DNA of 64,000 nucleotides, taken from positions 434,001 through 498,000 of the forward strand of contig JABSSW010000002.1 of NCBI GenBank assembly GCA_018902385.1. The letters are read 5' to 3'. The stretch comes from Physcia stellaris. Lineage: Eukaryota > Ascomycota > Lecanoromycetes > Caliciales > Physciaceae. The notes below the pieces were generated by a model. The model did not search any database, had not been told where the DNA came from, and worked only from the letters and a program-made list of their open reading frames with translations. Made by a program: the position numbers and the translations under genes. Shown here one piece after another: positions 11,599 through 24,250 of the stretch. The first letter of the stretch is position 1; each line of letters begins with the position of its first letter.

Positions 11599-12530
11599 GT
11601 TGGCGGTAGCAATCGCTTCTATATTCCTCTTCTCGTTAGCTTCTAACCATTATGGTCCTCGGAGATAGAAAGACAGATCTATTTCCAACGAAGAAGGGAG
11701 GTCGTCCAGTTCTTATCTGATCCCCCTTTGCGCCCCTACTCAGGGCTGTGTAGGTATGCCCTGGGACCAACATACCTTACTGTTGTCGAGACCTATGCAC
11801 AAACCCCGCACCAGACACTGCGATGCGAGCCATTGGTTACCTTCGAAAGTACCGATACGTCCCGCAATGAATTGATTCGTTTTGGTGATTGTGCTGCTGC
11901 ACTACGTGAGCAGTCATTGCCTTAATGCGCTATCCATAGTTGGCTGTTCTCCTAGGCTAACAACGGGCCCTGTCCGCGTAACATTTCCAAGGTCAGGTAG
12001 CGGAGTATCTCCTTGAGCAGATGCGCGTTTGACATGTACTTACATTAAGTTGCTTCCTATTGTACTTCATACGTACAGGGACCATAATATTAGCATAGTC
12101 TACCGTGCAACGTTGCTGGATTGTGCAACCACATGCTGACACTTGTTTTGAGATCGACCAAGAAACACTAGTAGATTAGGTCCTAGGCATCTGTATGCTC
12201 AAACCTGGGTCCGACTGAAAGTGACACTGTCCCAAAGATGGCCCAGAACGCTGCAGACAGGAGACACTAGATCCAGACCTTGACACAGCGTCGATCTCCA
12301 CGTAACGGTACGTATCCTTAGCTCATTGAACCTTGGCGTAGTAAGATGCAAGACTTGTAGTCACTGCTGGCTGAGAACATCTTCTCTCGGCTCGGAAGGA
12401 CTGAGCGAAGGATGACACCGCAGAATCATCTACATCATCTGTGGTCGCTAAAAGGGTCCTGATTTGGAACAAGGCATTGATGTTGATTGTGCAACAGCGT
12501 GCTACAGAGTGATCAGAAAGAGTTAAGGTT
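11599..12530. other. intergenic flank of the AT-rich block
   Basis: The base composition is ordinary, with normal numbers of CT, AG, CC and GG, up to about 12530, where it changes abruptly. No gene is recognised; the open frame at 11728-11925 has no support. Confidence 0.5.
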
Positions 12531-15149
12531 GATATGTCAATCGTATCGAAATAAAATTTCTTCTTGTCGATGAAAATATCAATTTCACGACATTTATTTC
12601 ATGATTTGAAATAAGATGAACGAAAACAATTGTTTGATCGCAATCAATGTTCATTGATTATCATTTTTCAATTAATGTTTTTTTAGATTGAAAAAAAAAA
12701 TATTCGTACAATTCACATTTGTCAACTCTGAATTCGTTGAAACATGATTAACTTGTAAAATAAAAACAAAAATTTGTATATCAGAAATATTTCATGATGT
12801 TTCATGTCAAAACACGATTTTGTGAAATCATTTGTTTGACAATATCAATTGATTTTCAATCATCAAAATTTTGTTTTAGTTGAATCAATGAATTAAAAAA
12901 TTTGTTCGTATCAATTGAATCAATTAATTAAAAAACAAAACGAAAAAATAAACAAACGAACTGATTATTTTAAAAAGATTTAAAATAGTTATTTCAAAAA
13001 TTACAAAAGTTTTTTCACAATATCGTGTATAACGATTTTTGTAATGAAATCGTCTTTCAATACAAAAAATCTCATAACATGATTTTATTTTTTTAATTCA
13101 CATATTTATTTTTTCATTTCGTTTTTCTTTTCGTTTTTTTCGTTTTTTTTTTCGTCACAATTCGATTCGACGTCGCGTAAATTTTACGCATTCATTCGAG
13201 TCGAAAACATTCAAAAAACGAAAATAAATTTTTTTTCACGACGATTGATCGTCGTGAAATTGAAACTCAAAATTTATTTCGTTTTGAAAAAAGTGTTTTT
13301 GTCGATTTTGTTTTTTCGATAATAAAAACAATATCATTTGAATCAAATTCGATATCGAAATCGAATTCGACGTCGTAATCGTCATGATGTTGTTCAAATT
13401 GAAAATTCTCGTTTTCGTTTTTTTTTTCGTTTTGAAACAAAAATAATGATAAATCGTCGACGACGTTCGAACGATTATTTAATGATTCGTCGTCGATGTC
13501 GTTTTCATTGAATCGCGCGCGATCATTTGTCGCAATCGTTGTTAAAAATAATAATTGACAACGTTTATTAAATGATCGTCGCGAAAAAAACAAATTTGCG
13601 ACAAAATAATTTTCATCATTTTTAATCGAAATTTTAATTTTTTTTTTTCGTCAACGAATTTTACGTTTGTGACGATGATTTGAAACATCATTTTTATAAT
13701 TTCGAATTGAACACGTATCGAATTTGAAAACAATTTAATATTTGACACATTAAAATTCGAAAATATTTATTGAATGAATAATTCGATATTTTGTGTTTAA
13801 ATACGCAATTTTCGTAAATTTCGAAACGACGTCGTGTTTGAATGCATTGAAAAAAAACGAAATTGATTTTGTATTTTTTTCGTGATCGCGCATCGATTGC
13901 AAAACGATATTGTCAATTTTCAACGATTTTTGCGACGTCAAATTAACAAATTTTCATTTTTTCACAAAAATGCGTATTTGAATGATCAACGTTTGTAATT
14001 GTTAAAAATGCGTCAAGTTCGCAAATATTCGATTTGCAAATTGCAAAAACATCGAACGCGTGTTATAAATATTGACGAATTGTGAACGATCGAAAAAAAA
14101 AAAACGAAATTTCAATTAATTGTCATCGTCAAATTGAACATTTTGATTTTTCGTTGTTTTATTTATTTGCGCGATATTAACGAAAATCGCGATTTCATTT
14201 TGATTTATTGTTATAATAAATATACATTTCACACATGCGAATGAATACAATTTACAAATGATTCAAAATTTCGTTTGATTAAACATCGTGATGCATAAAC
14301 AAAAAAAAACAATATTGCAATTAAATGTTGATCGTGAAAATACGTTAATGAATTATTAATCGAATGAATATAAATAACACAATCAATGAAATTTTCAATT
14401 TCATTCACAATATGATAAAAGAAAATCGTTTTATTTAGAATTCGTTGAAAACAATTTCACATATGTTAAATTTGTAATTTTTTTTGATAATTTATTGCAA
14501 TCGTACAAATTTGACTTGAAAAAAAATAATGATTGTTAAAAAATTTTCGATAATTGTATTGAAATTACAACATTTTTCATACAAAATTTCAAAATGCGAA
14601 TATCAAACGAAATGAAAAAAAAATATTTTTTGTTTGCGAAAATTATCATTTCAATTCACAACAATTTGAACGAAATAATCGTATGTCATGTATTTGTAAT
14701 TAAAAATTGAAATTGTCACATTGCGAACATTTTTTTCGTACAAAAATACAAAAATGTCGATGTACGTTTGCTGACAATATTAAAAATAATAACGAAACAC
14801 GATGTTGCACACGTCATAAATAAATTTGATTCGTATACATATTCGAAATAAATTCAACAATGTAATTTGTGTCATTTTTCGACGAATTTGTTTTATTACA
14901 TTCAATTTTTTTTCATTAACACGAAATTATTTTCGAAAAATTCGTAAAATTAAAACATTTTTCGTATCAACGACAAAATCGAATGTAAAAAGCAAAAAAT
15001 CAAAACAAATTTTCATCAAAAAATCAAAAAGAAAATTGTTGAAAAATATGATTACAAATCGATTCGATCGTCAATTCATCACGTTAATTTTTGTTTCATA
15101 CATTTTCGTGACAATATTTTTTAAACGATCATATTCGATTATTGTTTGC

Positions 15150-18100
15150 TCGTTCATTCGAAAAATTTTTGCATAAAATCGAAATGAATATTTGATTTTA
15201 TCGTTGCGTTTTATTTAATGCGATGTATGCGTATTTTGCGACGAACATATTGTTATCAAAATTTATCGATATATTCGTCATGATAAACGATTGAATTTTA
15301 TGAACGATCAAAACGAAAACGTTCAAAATCGAAAATTGAATTCGAATGTAAAATATTTCATACAACGTTTTGTAATTCGTGTAAAAAATTACATACAATT
15401 TTTAAAAACGAAATCAATAACGTTGAAACGATTAAAAAAAAATTTTAATTTTTATTCGTTCGATCATTGAAAAAATCACGATAAAATAATTTTTGTCATT
15501 TATTTTGATGATCAATTCACAATTGTCGTTGATTATGTTTCGAACAATGAAATTATTTTTCAAAAACATAATTCGTGTTTCAAAAATTATCATCATTTCA
15601 TTGAACAAATTGTTTTTTTTGACAAATTGTTTGTGTACGAATTTTGTCAAATTTTCATCTCGTTTTTTATTTTGAATTTTGTGAACGATAACAAATGAAT
15701 TGCAAATTCGTTGCAACAATAACGCGTTAAATCGTAACATTTCGTTTTTGCGAAAATAAAACGAAATACATTTATGAATTAAATTTTCGATTCGAAACTT
15801 TCTCTTCGTCGATGAAAAATATTCATGATTTCATTTATGATTTTTTCAAAACGAATCGTTTCAAAAAATCGTTCGAATTCTGAATCGTTGTCGTGTTTTT
15901 TGAAACGTTTCAAAAATAAAAAAATGAAAATTTTTCAGACGAAAAAATGAAAAATTTGACGATTTCGAATCGATGATAATTGCAATAAATCGTCGAAAAC
16001 AATAACATGAAAATTTTCAAAAAAAAATGCATTTTTGTGTAATTTGACAAACAATTTTGAAACAAAATTGAACATGTCATTGTTAATCATGAAAATTTCA
16101 TCAATGATAAAAATTCTGATTTTTTTGAAATCGTTTAACGAATTTTCGATGCGAAATATATTTGACAACAACGATTTATAATCGAAATCGTTTTGAAAAT
16201 TGATATGCAAATTGTTGTGAATGATTTTTTTTTCGACGTTTTTTGCAACAATATCGATAAAAATCATTTTCAAAATTTTTAATTTACGATTATTGCATCA
16301 TGACACGAAAATGTGCAACAGAAACGATTTGTTTGTTTTTTTGAATTTGTAACGAAAAATCTGTTTCTCGTAACTTTCGAATTGTGACGAAAAAAAAAAT
16401 TGTTTATGATTCGTTGATATGTCACATATTGATTTTCATCGAAATTTAAATTGTCGTCGAATATCGAAATCGATCGAATTTTGTTTTGCATTTCAAAAAG
16501 TTTTTGTCGTATACATTTATTTTCGAATTCGAAATTTTCAAAAAACAAACGTTGAACGATTTTCAAATAAAAAATGTTAATTTTTACGTCACGTTTAATC
16601 ATTTGAAATGTTGTTCAAAAATTCAAATTTCGATATTCGTTTGAATAAAACATCATGAAATGATTTCGATAACATGAAATTGTAAAATTCGATATGAATT
16701 TTCGAATTTTTTTTTTGTTCGTCATGATCGAGTCATCAACAATTTTTCGTAAAAAAACGTTTCGTCGTCGATTAAACGTCGTTCAATGTTTCGAATTAAA
16801 ATGTGTTAAATACGTCAATTTATATGTAACGTGATCGTCAATGAAAAAATCATATTTTTTTTTTTTGACAACGTTTTTTACATTATTCATAATTTCACGT
16901 TCAAAATTTGCGTTCGATTTTGTCAAATTGTATTGCGCGTGATAGTCGAAATACGTCAATTGATCGTAAAATGAATTTGAAAAACGAACAAAATATTTTT
17001 CGATTTAATTCTTGTAAAAAAAATCAAACTTTTCGTTTTTTTTTATTTTTTGTTTAATCAAATTTTTTTCTAATTGTCATAAAGATTTTACGAAAACGAA
17101 TCGTTCATTTGATAACGTGATATCGATATACATTACAATTTTGTTACATCGAAACATTTCGTAATTCAACATCAATATCATCATTTTCATCGAATTCATT
17201 TTACGAATCATTAAATGTTTTTTGATCGCGTTACGAATGAAAAAATTGTACATTTCGTTCGATTCGATTTTGATGACATATTTGTTAACATAAACGACAA
17301 AATGAATTTCGATGATGTATTGAATATTCATGTGTGCGTTTCAAATCAAAAACATTTGAACGTTATATGAAAAAATTCAACGATTTTTCTTTTTAAATCG
17401 TTTGTAAATGTAACGTTGATCGTCGTTCACGCATTCAATGACGAATGACAATGATTGAAAAAATTCAATTTTATATCGTGATTCGTTGATCAATTTTTTG
17501 CGACACATATTCGAACGACACGTGTGAATTTGATGTTTCATGATCAAAACGTGTAATTCAAATTTCTTGTTTTTATTCGAAACGTTTGTTCGTATGAAGT
17601 TTTCGACGATCATTTCGAATATGAATTTTTGAATTCAAAACAAAACATGAATGTGAATGATTTTTTTTAATTGAAATTTCATTCGTTTCATCATTTTTTT
17701 TAATTTTTCGAAATCGAATATTTTCGAATTTCGCAAAAAATAAATTTTAAATGCTTTTCATCGAAAATAATAATATATTACAATTTTTCAAAATCGATTA
17801 TTCGAAATGATGTCGCGATTGTTTGTATTTGCAAAAATTTCGACGTATTCAAATCATTTTTCGAAAAATGTCGTCGTGAAAAACAAATGAAATCGACATG
17901 TTGTTTTCATTATGATGTTGATTTTCTGTTCGATTTATATTCAATAAATAAAATCGATTCGCAATTGAATTGAAATTGTGATCGTTAAATTTTCGTTAAT
18001 AATCGTGTAAAATTCATAAACGTTTTGTTTGATCAATTTCGTCGTAACGAAACGTTCAATTATTTGACGTTTTTTTCGTTCGATCATCAATTTATTCGTG

Positions 18101-18750
18101 TTTTGAAAAATGCGCAATTTTTTCACGCGCATGTACATTCATGTTGTTCAATAATGATCGTCGCGAAAATGTGAAACGTTTCAATTCAATTTGTATTGTG
18201 CGTTTTTGAATGCAAATTTGAAATAAAAATTTTTTTTTTTACGAAAATGTTCGATTTCATAAAAATACAATCAAGAAAATATACGAATTTTCAAATTTTT
18301 GTCATTTTTAAAATATCAACGATCGTCATTGATCATGTTTTGTTTTTCAAAAAATCGATTAAAACGAAAATTTTTGTTATGAATTTTCGAATCATATTGA
18401 TCGACGCGCACGATAAAATCGAATTTGTGACACGATTTTTTTCATTTGAATCGAAAATTTCGAATGTCGAAAATTTTACAATGAAAATATCGACGACGAA
18501 AATGATATAATTTTGCAAAAATCGATTGTGAATTTTCAATCAATTTGTCACAATCGTTAAATTTTTTGCATTTTGATTTTTATCGAGAATTTGCGAAAAC
18601 GATTGAAAAATTTTTTCGATAATATCGAAATAAAAATCAACGTTCGCGAATTTTTGAAAACATACATGAAACTTTGATGCAAACGTGAATAAACATTTTC
18701 ATATTGAATCATGACGATTTATTTGAAACGATTTTGTAAATGATTCAATT
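15150..18750 (-). mobile_element. heavily mutated Helitron (Rep/helicase) remnant
   Basis: Helitrons are rolling-circle DNA transposons that encode a Rep (HUH nuclease) fused to a PIF1-like helicase. Reading down the minus strand, traces appear in the expected order. There is an HIHV segment at 17647-17655 matching the HUH motif, then a Cys/His part (HVLIMKHQIHTC) in 17377-17613. A YVNKY pair of tyrosines sits at about 17292 and 17280, the spacing of the two catalytic tyrosines. A helicase start lies near 16330-16480 (QYVTYQRIINNFF). A Walker B region lies at 15935-16273 (IIDEIFMINNDMFNFVSKLF). Late helicase motifs follow at 15432-15740 (TRIMFLKNNF) and 15198-15398 (NVFVLIVHKIQS, then AYIALNKTQR). 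Many stops and glycine-to-polar changes show it is dead. The termini (5' TC, 3' hairpin plus CTRR) were not located, so the limits are approximate. Confidence 0.75.
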
Positions 18751-21700
18751 GTTTCGAATATCGTCAACGTTTTGAATTTTTCAAATTCGTCATCAATTTC
18801 AAAAATGACAGAAAAACTTTCGATCGATGAAATAAAAACATTATTTCGTCAAATCATGATTTTATTTGAAACATAATTCGTGAATATTTTTGACACGAAA
18901 CACATACGATTATCAGTCGTTATTTCATCGTCATCAAATTTATAATGCAATGATTGACGAAAAATCATGTGAAAATCGTATTCAACATTTTTTTCGAAAA
19001 CAAATCATTTCGTATCGTCGAAAAACATCAAAATGTCGCAAAACGAACATGCAATTTTGAAAAAACGACGATTGTATTTTGTTCGAAAATTTTGTAACAA
19101 TTTGTCAAACGCAACATGTTGCAAATACAATTAAAAAACAAAAACGTCGATATTCGAAACATATGCAATTTTGATCGATACGATGATTTTCGATTTCATG
19201 TTCGTTTGATGAATTAATAAATGTCGATTTAAATGATTTTGACGTCGAAAAAAACGATTGCATTTTTCGCATTTTCAAATTCGATCGCTTTTATGAATCG
19301 AAAAATGTTTTGTTTTATTATGATTTTTATTGAAGATTGTTTCACACGTGTTACAGACGTAACGATTTTTCGTTGAATTTGAATTGCATGTTCAGCGTTG
19401 AATTGTTTAATCGCAATTTTGATATCATAAATCGCGATGATGAAATTCGATTTTTCAATAGTAATTATCGTAATTTAAATAGATATGATGTCAGAAACGT
19501 GAATTCACTCGAAAAATGAATCGTGAATAAAAAAACATTTTATCACAATCGGATATGAAGACGAAATAAGTTATAAAATATCATTTTTGACTCATTTTCG
19601 TTGACAGATTGCACAATATTGATTGTACGAAAAAATTTGATCATACAAAAAATTATTGAAAACAAAAACACGACGATGACGACAAGACGAAAAAACGTAA
19701 ACAATTTGAAAAATAAATATCGATTCGAACAAATCGAAAAATACAGAATTGTCAAAAATGTAAAATACGAAATGTGACATCAGAAATGTATAATCAAAAA
19801 CAACATTGTTTCTAAATTAATAAATGCAAAATTATTCGTTTTGCAAATTTTCAATTATAAAATCGTTTCGCATGTTTATTAGTACGAATTAGTCAAATAA
19901 CGTGTTTCAATTACAAATCATTGAATTGATTGCTTATTGTGATACAAAAAAATGTAAACAGCATTTTTCTGATTCGATGTTTGTTTTGCATACGATTTTG
20001 TTGAATTTTTGCTGATTTGAATTTTGAATGTTTTACATGTTACATTAATGTTCGAAAAATCACGTGATGAAAATTTGATTTAATTGATCGTTATGTTGAA
20101 TATATTGATCACGAAAATTATTTTTGAAACGAAAAACGTTATACGAACATTAATGATCGAAAGCGAAATTGATAACAATTTAAAAAAAAAATCAAATGCG
20201 AATCACGATTGACAAAAATGATTTTTTTTCAATTCGAAAAAAATGTTAATTTTGACATTTATTTTGTTTAATCGAGAAAATCAATTCGAACGATGCAACA
20301 AAAATCAAAAAAACAAAATTATTTATTATTTGTTTATTAACAAAAAATTAAACATTAAATCAAATCATTATTACGATTGTTTTTTTTTCGTTTAATTTTC
20401 GCGTTGCAAAAACAATTATTTGAAACTTTTTGTTGATCGTTTTCATAATAACATTCATTGTTTTTCAAATGATTTTTTTTCACGTCTGATTTTTTTGATG
20501 AAAATTTCGATTTTCATTTTATCGTCAAACGTTTTTGTTGTCGCATTTTCGATATTTATTTCAACGAAAATTGAATGATTATCGTTTGAAATCATAATCT
20601 GAAAATCATCGTCGTTTTCGATTTCGACTTGAGACATATGCGAAATGAATGAAAATTGTTGAATTCGAATCGCGACGAATTCGATGAAAAAATCAAATGT
20701 GAAAAAAATTATTGAAAAAATTTCTAAAAAGAAATTTGCGTCGACGCAAAATTTGAAAAAACGAAACGTTCGAAAATGAACACTGTTTCGCTCACAAAAT
20801 TGTTCAAAAATCATTGAAAATTGTCGTCAACGAGCGCGTCGACAAATTGATAAAATTTAAATTTGTAATTTCGTCGAAAATTAAATAACGAAACAATTGA
20901 TTAAAATTCATACGAAAAAACGACGAAAAAAAAAAAAATGAATATCAATCATTTTCATCGAATACGACAATGTAAATGATTGTTATGTTCAATATTTTGT
21001 CGACAAATGAATTTTTGTTGTCGTTTAAATAAACGTTTTTATTGACATACTTTTTCGAATTATGATAATACATGAATGAAAACGTTTGCTGAACAATCGA
21101 TTAATGAAATTTTCACGAATTTTGAATATAAAAACAATATTTGAATAACGTTTTTGTTTTTTGATTATCACGAACAGAATTGTAAATTTCGTTGATTTGC
21201 AAAAATTGACGTTTTATCGTTTTTAAATATTGCAAAACACAACATTCGTACACATTCGCTCATTTGAAATTCAATTAAAACATTGATTGCGAAATTTTGA
21301 ATCAAAACAATCGATTGAAAAATGAATTGAAAACATAAACAAAAATCAAGACGAAAAACACGAACGAAATCATATTTGACATGAAAAATTCGTTTTGAAT
21401 AACATGTCGTCGTTCAGCAAATACGTGTTTTCGAAATCGATGTTAAATTCATTGTTTTGTCAATGAAAAAAAAAAACACGATTTTTTGAATTTTTCATTT
21501 TTGAATGTAAACGATTTCGCTTTGACGAAAATCGTTAACAATCTGAATTTGATCGTCAATTTGATCGATGATGACGAAATGTATCGTGTAAAATTTGAAA
21601 AAATTGAAATCACAAAAAGAAAATCTATGCAACGAAAAAAAAAAAATGAAAAAATGTAAATTATGAAAAATAACTGAATGATAAAGAATGAAAAAAAAAA

Positions 21701-21980
21701 AAAAAAGAAATTATATATTCAATACTGAAAATTGAATTTTTGAATTTCGAAAATTTTGTTCATTCGAATTCGAAATGTTCATGTTTGATTCGAAAAATTG
21801 AATAATTCGAATTCAAAATATCAAAAAAATACGAAATACTGAAAATTGAATCAGTCGAATTCGAAATATGTGACAAAAATTACTAAAAAAAAAGACGTTA
21901 AAAGAAAAAACACTAAAAAGAATTTTTATAAAAAATGTATGATATATGCATATGATAATCATATTGTATATTATAACATA

Positions 21981-22005
21981 TCATGTCATGTCATGTCATG
22001 TCATG
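21981..22005. repeat. microsatellite (TCATG)5
   Basis: Five exact TCATG units in a row inside the AT-rich block. Confidence 0.9.
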
Positions 22006-22325
22006 ATATAAAGAATGTTGATTTTATCAAAAATCAAATAAAATTTGTTTCAACGAAACGTTCGATTTTTGCAAATTGAACGTGATCATGAAAATATTGA
22101 AACGCAAAATCGTCAAATTTTCATCGTATAATCAAAAAATGAATGTTATTCGAATTCATGTTGTTTGTCAAAAAACGAAATTGTTGTTGATTATGACAAT
22201 GCGAATTGTTAATTACAATTTTATAATTTCGAATCAAATTGAAATGAACGAAATCGATAAATATCACGAAAAAATCAATTTCATCATAATGCAAACAAGT
22301 TTTTCACATCGAAAATAATTTTGAC

Positions 22326-22760
22326 ATTTATACATTTTTGTCATTGATTGCGTACAATATTCTAAACAGCTGAAATAAAATATTGAAAATTTTAAAAGAT
22401 AATCAATTCAACAATTCATGATGTAAAAATCATTTTGTTTTTGTTATCAACTTTCGATGCTTTTAGTTTTAATTCGAAAATATCATGAAACAAACAATTT
22501 TATGACATTGATGACAAACTTTCAACACGACAATTAATTTTAATGTTTATACACAGATGTCGTTGATTGCGTACAATATTTTACGCAAATAAAATATGAA
22601 ATTTGAAATTTTGAAAAAGCGAAATTTGAATTCAATGATGTTGAAATCAATTTGTTTTTGTTGTCAATCAATAATTGATGTTTCATGATCAACATTTCGT
22701 GAAATTATTGTTACGAATTCGAAAAAACTTTATTTCGTACGTTTGTTTCAATCAATAATC
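22326..22760. repeat. diverged direct repeat, period about 219 bp
   Basis: A shared core (TTGATTGCGTACAATATT) occurs at 22344 and 22563. Other shared pieces follow at the same offset, including an ATGATGT-type motif and TTTGTTTTTGTT. The two copies are diverged. This part of the block also has more CT/AG than the rest, so it may be a different element or a later arrival. Confidence 0.55.
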
Positions 22761-23885
22761 GTCGTTTTTGCAATTTTTTTTGCATTTATTTCAATTTTTG
22801 CATTGCATACATCAATTCGCACGATCGTACATTTCTTCACATCGTGACGATGAGTTGTAATACGAAATTTTGAATTTCAAAAACGTATTTCTGACACGAT
22901 TCAACGCGTTTTTGAATTTTCATCACGTCGTAAATTTCACATACGTTCAATTGTGATCGCGCGACGATGCTTTCAATGACGACGAAATAAATGATTTTTG
23001 ACATCAATACATTCAATTGATTTTTTTGATCATTAACAATTTCACGATTTATTGCGTTTCTTTTTCTGTTACAATTCAGATCAAGAAATCTGTCGAAACA
23101 TTTGTTCGATTTTTTTCTTTTTCGTCATTTTCATCTTTTTCGTTTTCTATTTTTCGGTTTTTTTTTTTTTTTTTTTTTATCATTCGTTTCGTCAATATTA
23201 TTACATCGTTTTTATTTTTTCGATCGACATTTTCAACATTTTCTTTTTTTCGATTCGTACATTATTTCGTCACGATTTTGTTTTGACATTTTTTTGTGCA
23301 ATCGTCGTTGTTTCGTCAACGTTTCAATCATTTTTTTTTTTGTTTTGCGTTCAACATCAATTTTCAACGTTGTCACAACAACAAAAAAATAATGTTTATT
23401 GTTTGTTATATTTCACATGTTAACAGTGATTTCAAATTATCAATTCGATTATTTTGAAAATTTTCATTCGCGTCAAAATTTGCGTTTTGAATTTATAATC
23501 ATGAAATAATTCATTCGATTGTTCAACATTTTGTTCATCATACGATTCGAATTCGCGATTTTTTGAATGAAAAATGTTTATTTACAATTTTAATCGTTAA
23601 ATCATTCAATCAAATTCGTTTCATTAAAATATTGATTTTTTATTTGCATATATATACATTATGCGACATTCAAACATATTTATATTTCTTCAATCAAAAT
23701 AACGTTTCAGTCAATTTTTCATTTTTTCGTTTTATTAATTTGCAATTCTGACATTTTTTACATTCAATAATCGGTTTTTTGTAGCTATTTTGTATTCGTC
23801 AGTTTGAATAATCAATTTCTTTGTCCGAAAACATCGTGATTATTTTCATTCATTCAACAATCCGATACACTGTAATTTTAATTTT

Positions 23886-24250
23886 CTCGCATTTCACGCT
23901 GTTTCGAGATAAACTTTATCCGCAAGCCGTGCTCCTCACGCTAAGAAATCATTGTTGTACTGGGTTAAAGCGCCTAAAAATGCTCGATAAGGTTCAACAT
24001 GGTGCGAAAATCTTTGTTCAAAATCAGGAGGCAACTGTCAAATGAGACACCCTCGTAATTCTGTAAAAGAAGTATGCACTCAGCGCAGGTGCTCATGGTC
24101 TGACACTAGATGGATCTTGACTCGATGCATGTGATACGCCAGGACGTGTCCCCTTGAGGTTTCGTTTGTCCTCTCTTAAATCATGGAGCTAGCTTGATTC
24201 TCGGAAGACTCAGGCGACGACAGGTTTGTAGCTAGAATTGCTCGATTTCC
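23886..24250. other. right flank of the AT-rich block and 3' side of the hydrolase gene
   Basis: Normal composition returns here over a few tens of bases. No gene is seen. Confidence 0.5.

Larger units (their letters stand above)
12530..23885. repeat. AT-rich, gene-free block with a CpY/RpG-depleted mutation signature
   Basis: About 11.35 kb made mostly of A and T, starting near 12530 and ending near 23885. In four 60-base lines counted by hand (starting 15061, 17401, 19021, 22201) there is no CT, AG, CC or GG at all. In the same lines there are about 33 CA+TG, 17 CG and only about 11 TA. Every C stands before A or G, and every G after C or T. Some stretches (about 19480-19780 and 21840-22740) have more exceptions. 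Open frames here are low-complexity Phe/Ile/Lys/Asn runs. Recognisable relics are those of a Helitron on the minus strand. The block looks like transposon DNA mutated C-to-T at CpT and CpC. It is probably heterochromatic, which is inference from comparable fungal AT-rich blocks. Confidence 0.85.

Noticed and set aside
18196-18510. Plus-strand open frame in the AT block
   Set aside because: It lies opposite the Helitron Rep region and has only composition-driven Ile/Phe/Lys content.
23017-23423. Overlapping Phe/Ser-rich open frames
   Set aside because: They arise from T-rich, low-complexity sequence in three frames at once and have no domain content.
12530-23885. The AT block as a nuclear copy of mitochondrial DNA or a centromere
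   Set aside because: No mitochondrial gene is seen, Helitron protein traces are present, and the dinucleotide pattern is too regular. A centromere cannot be judged from one block, so it is not claimed.
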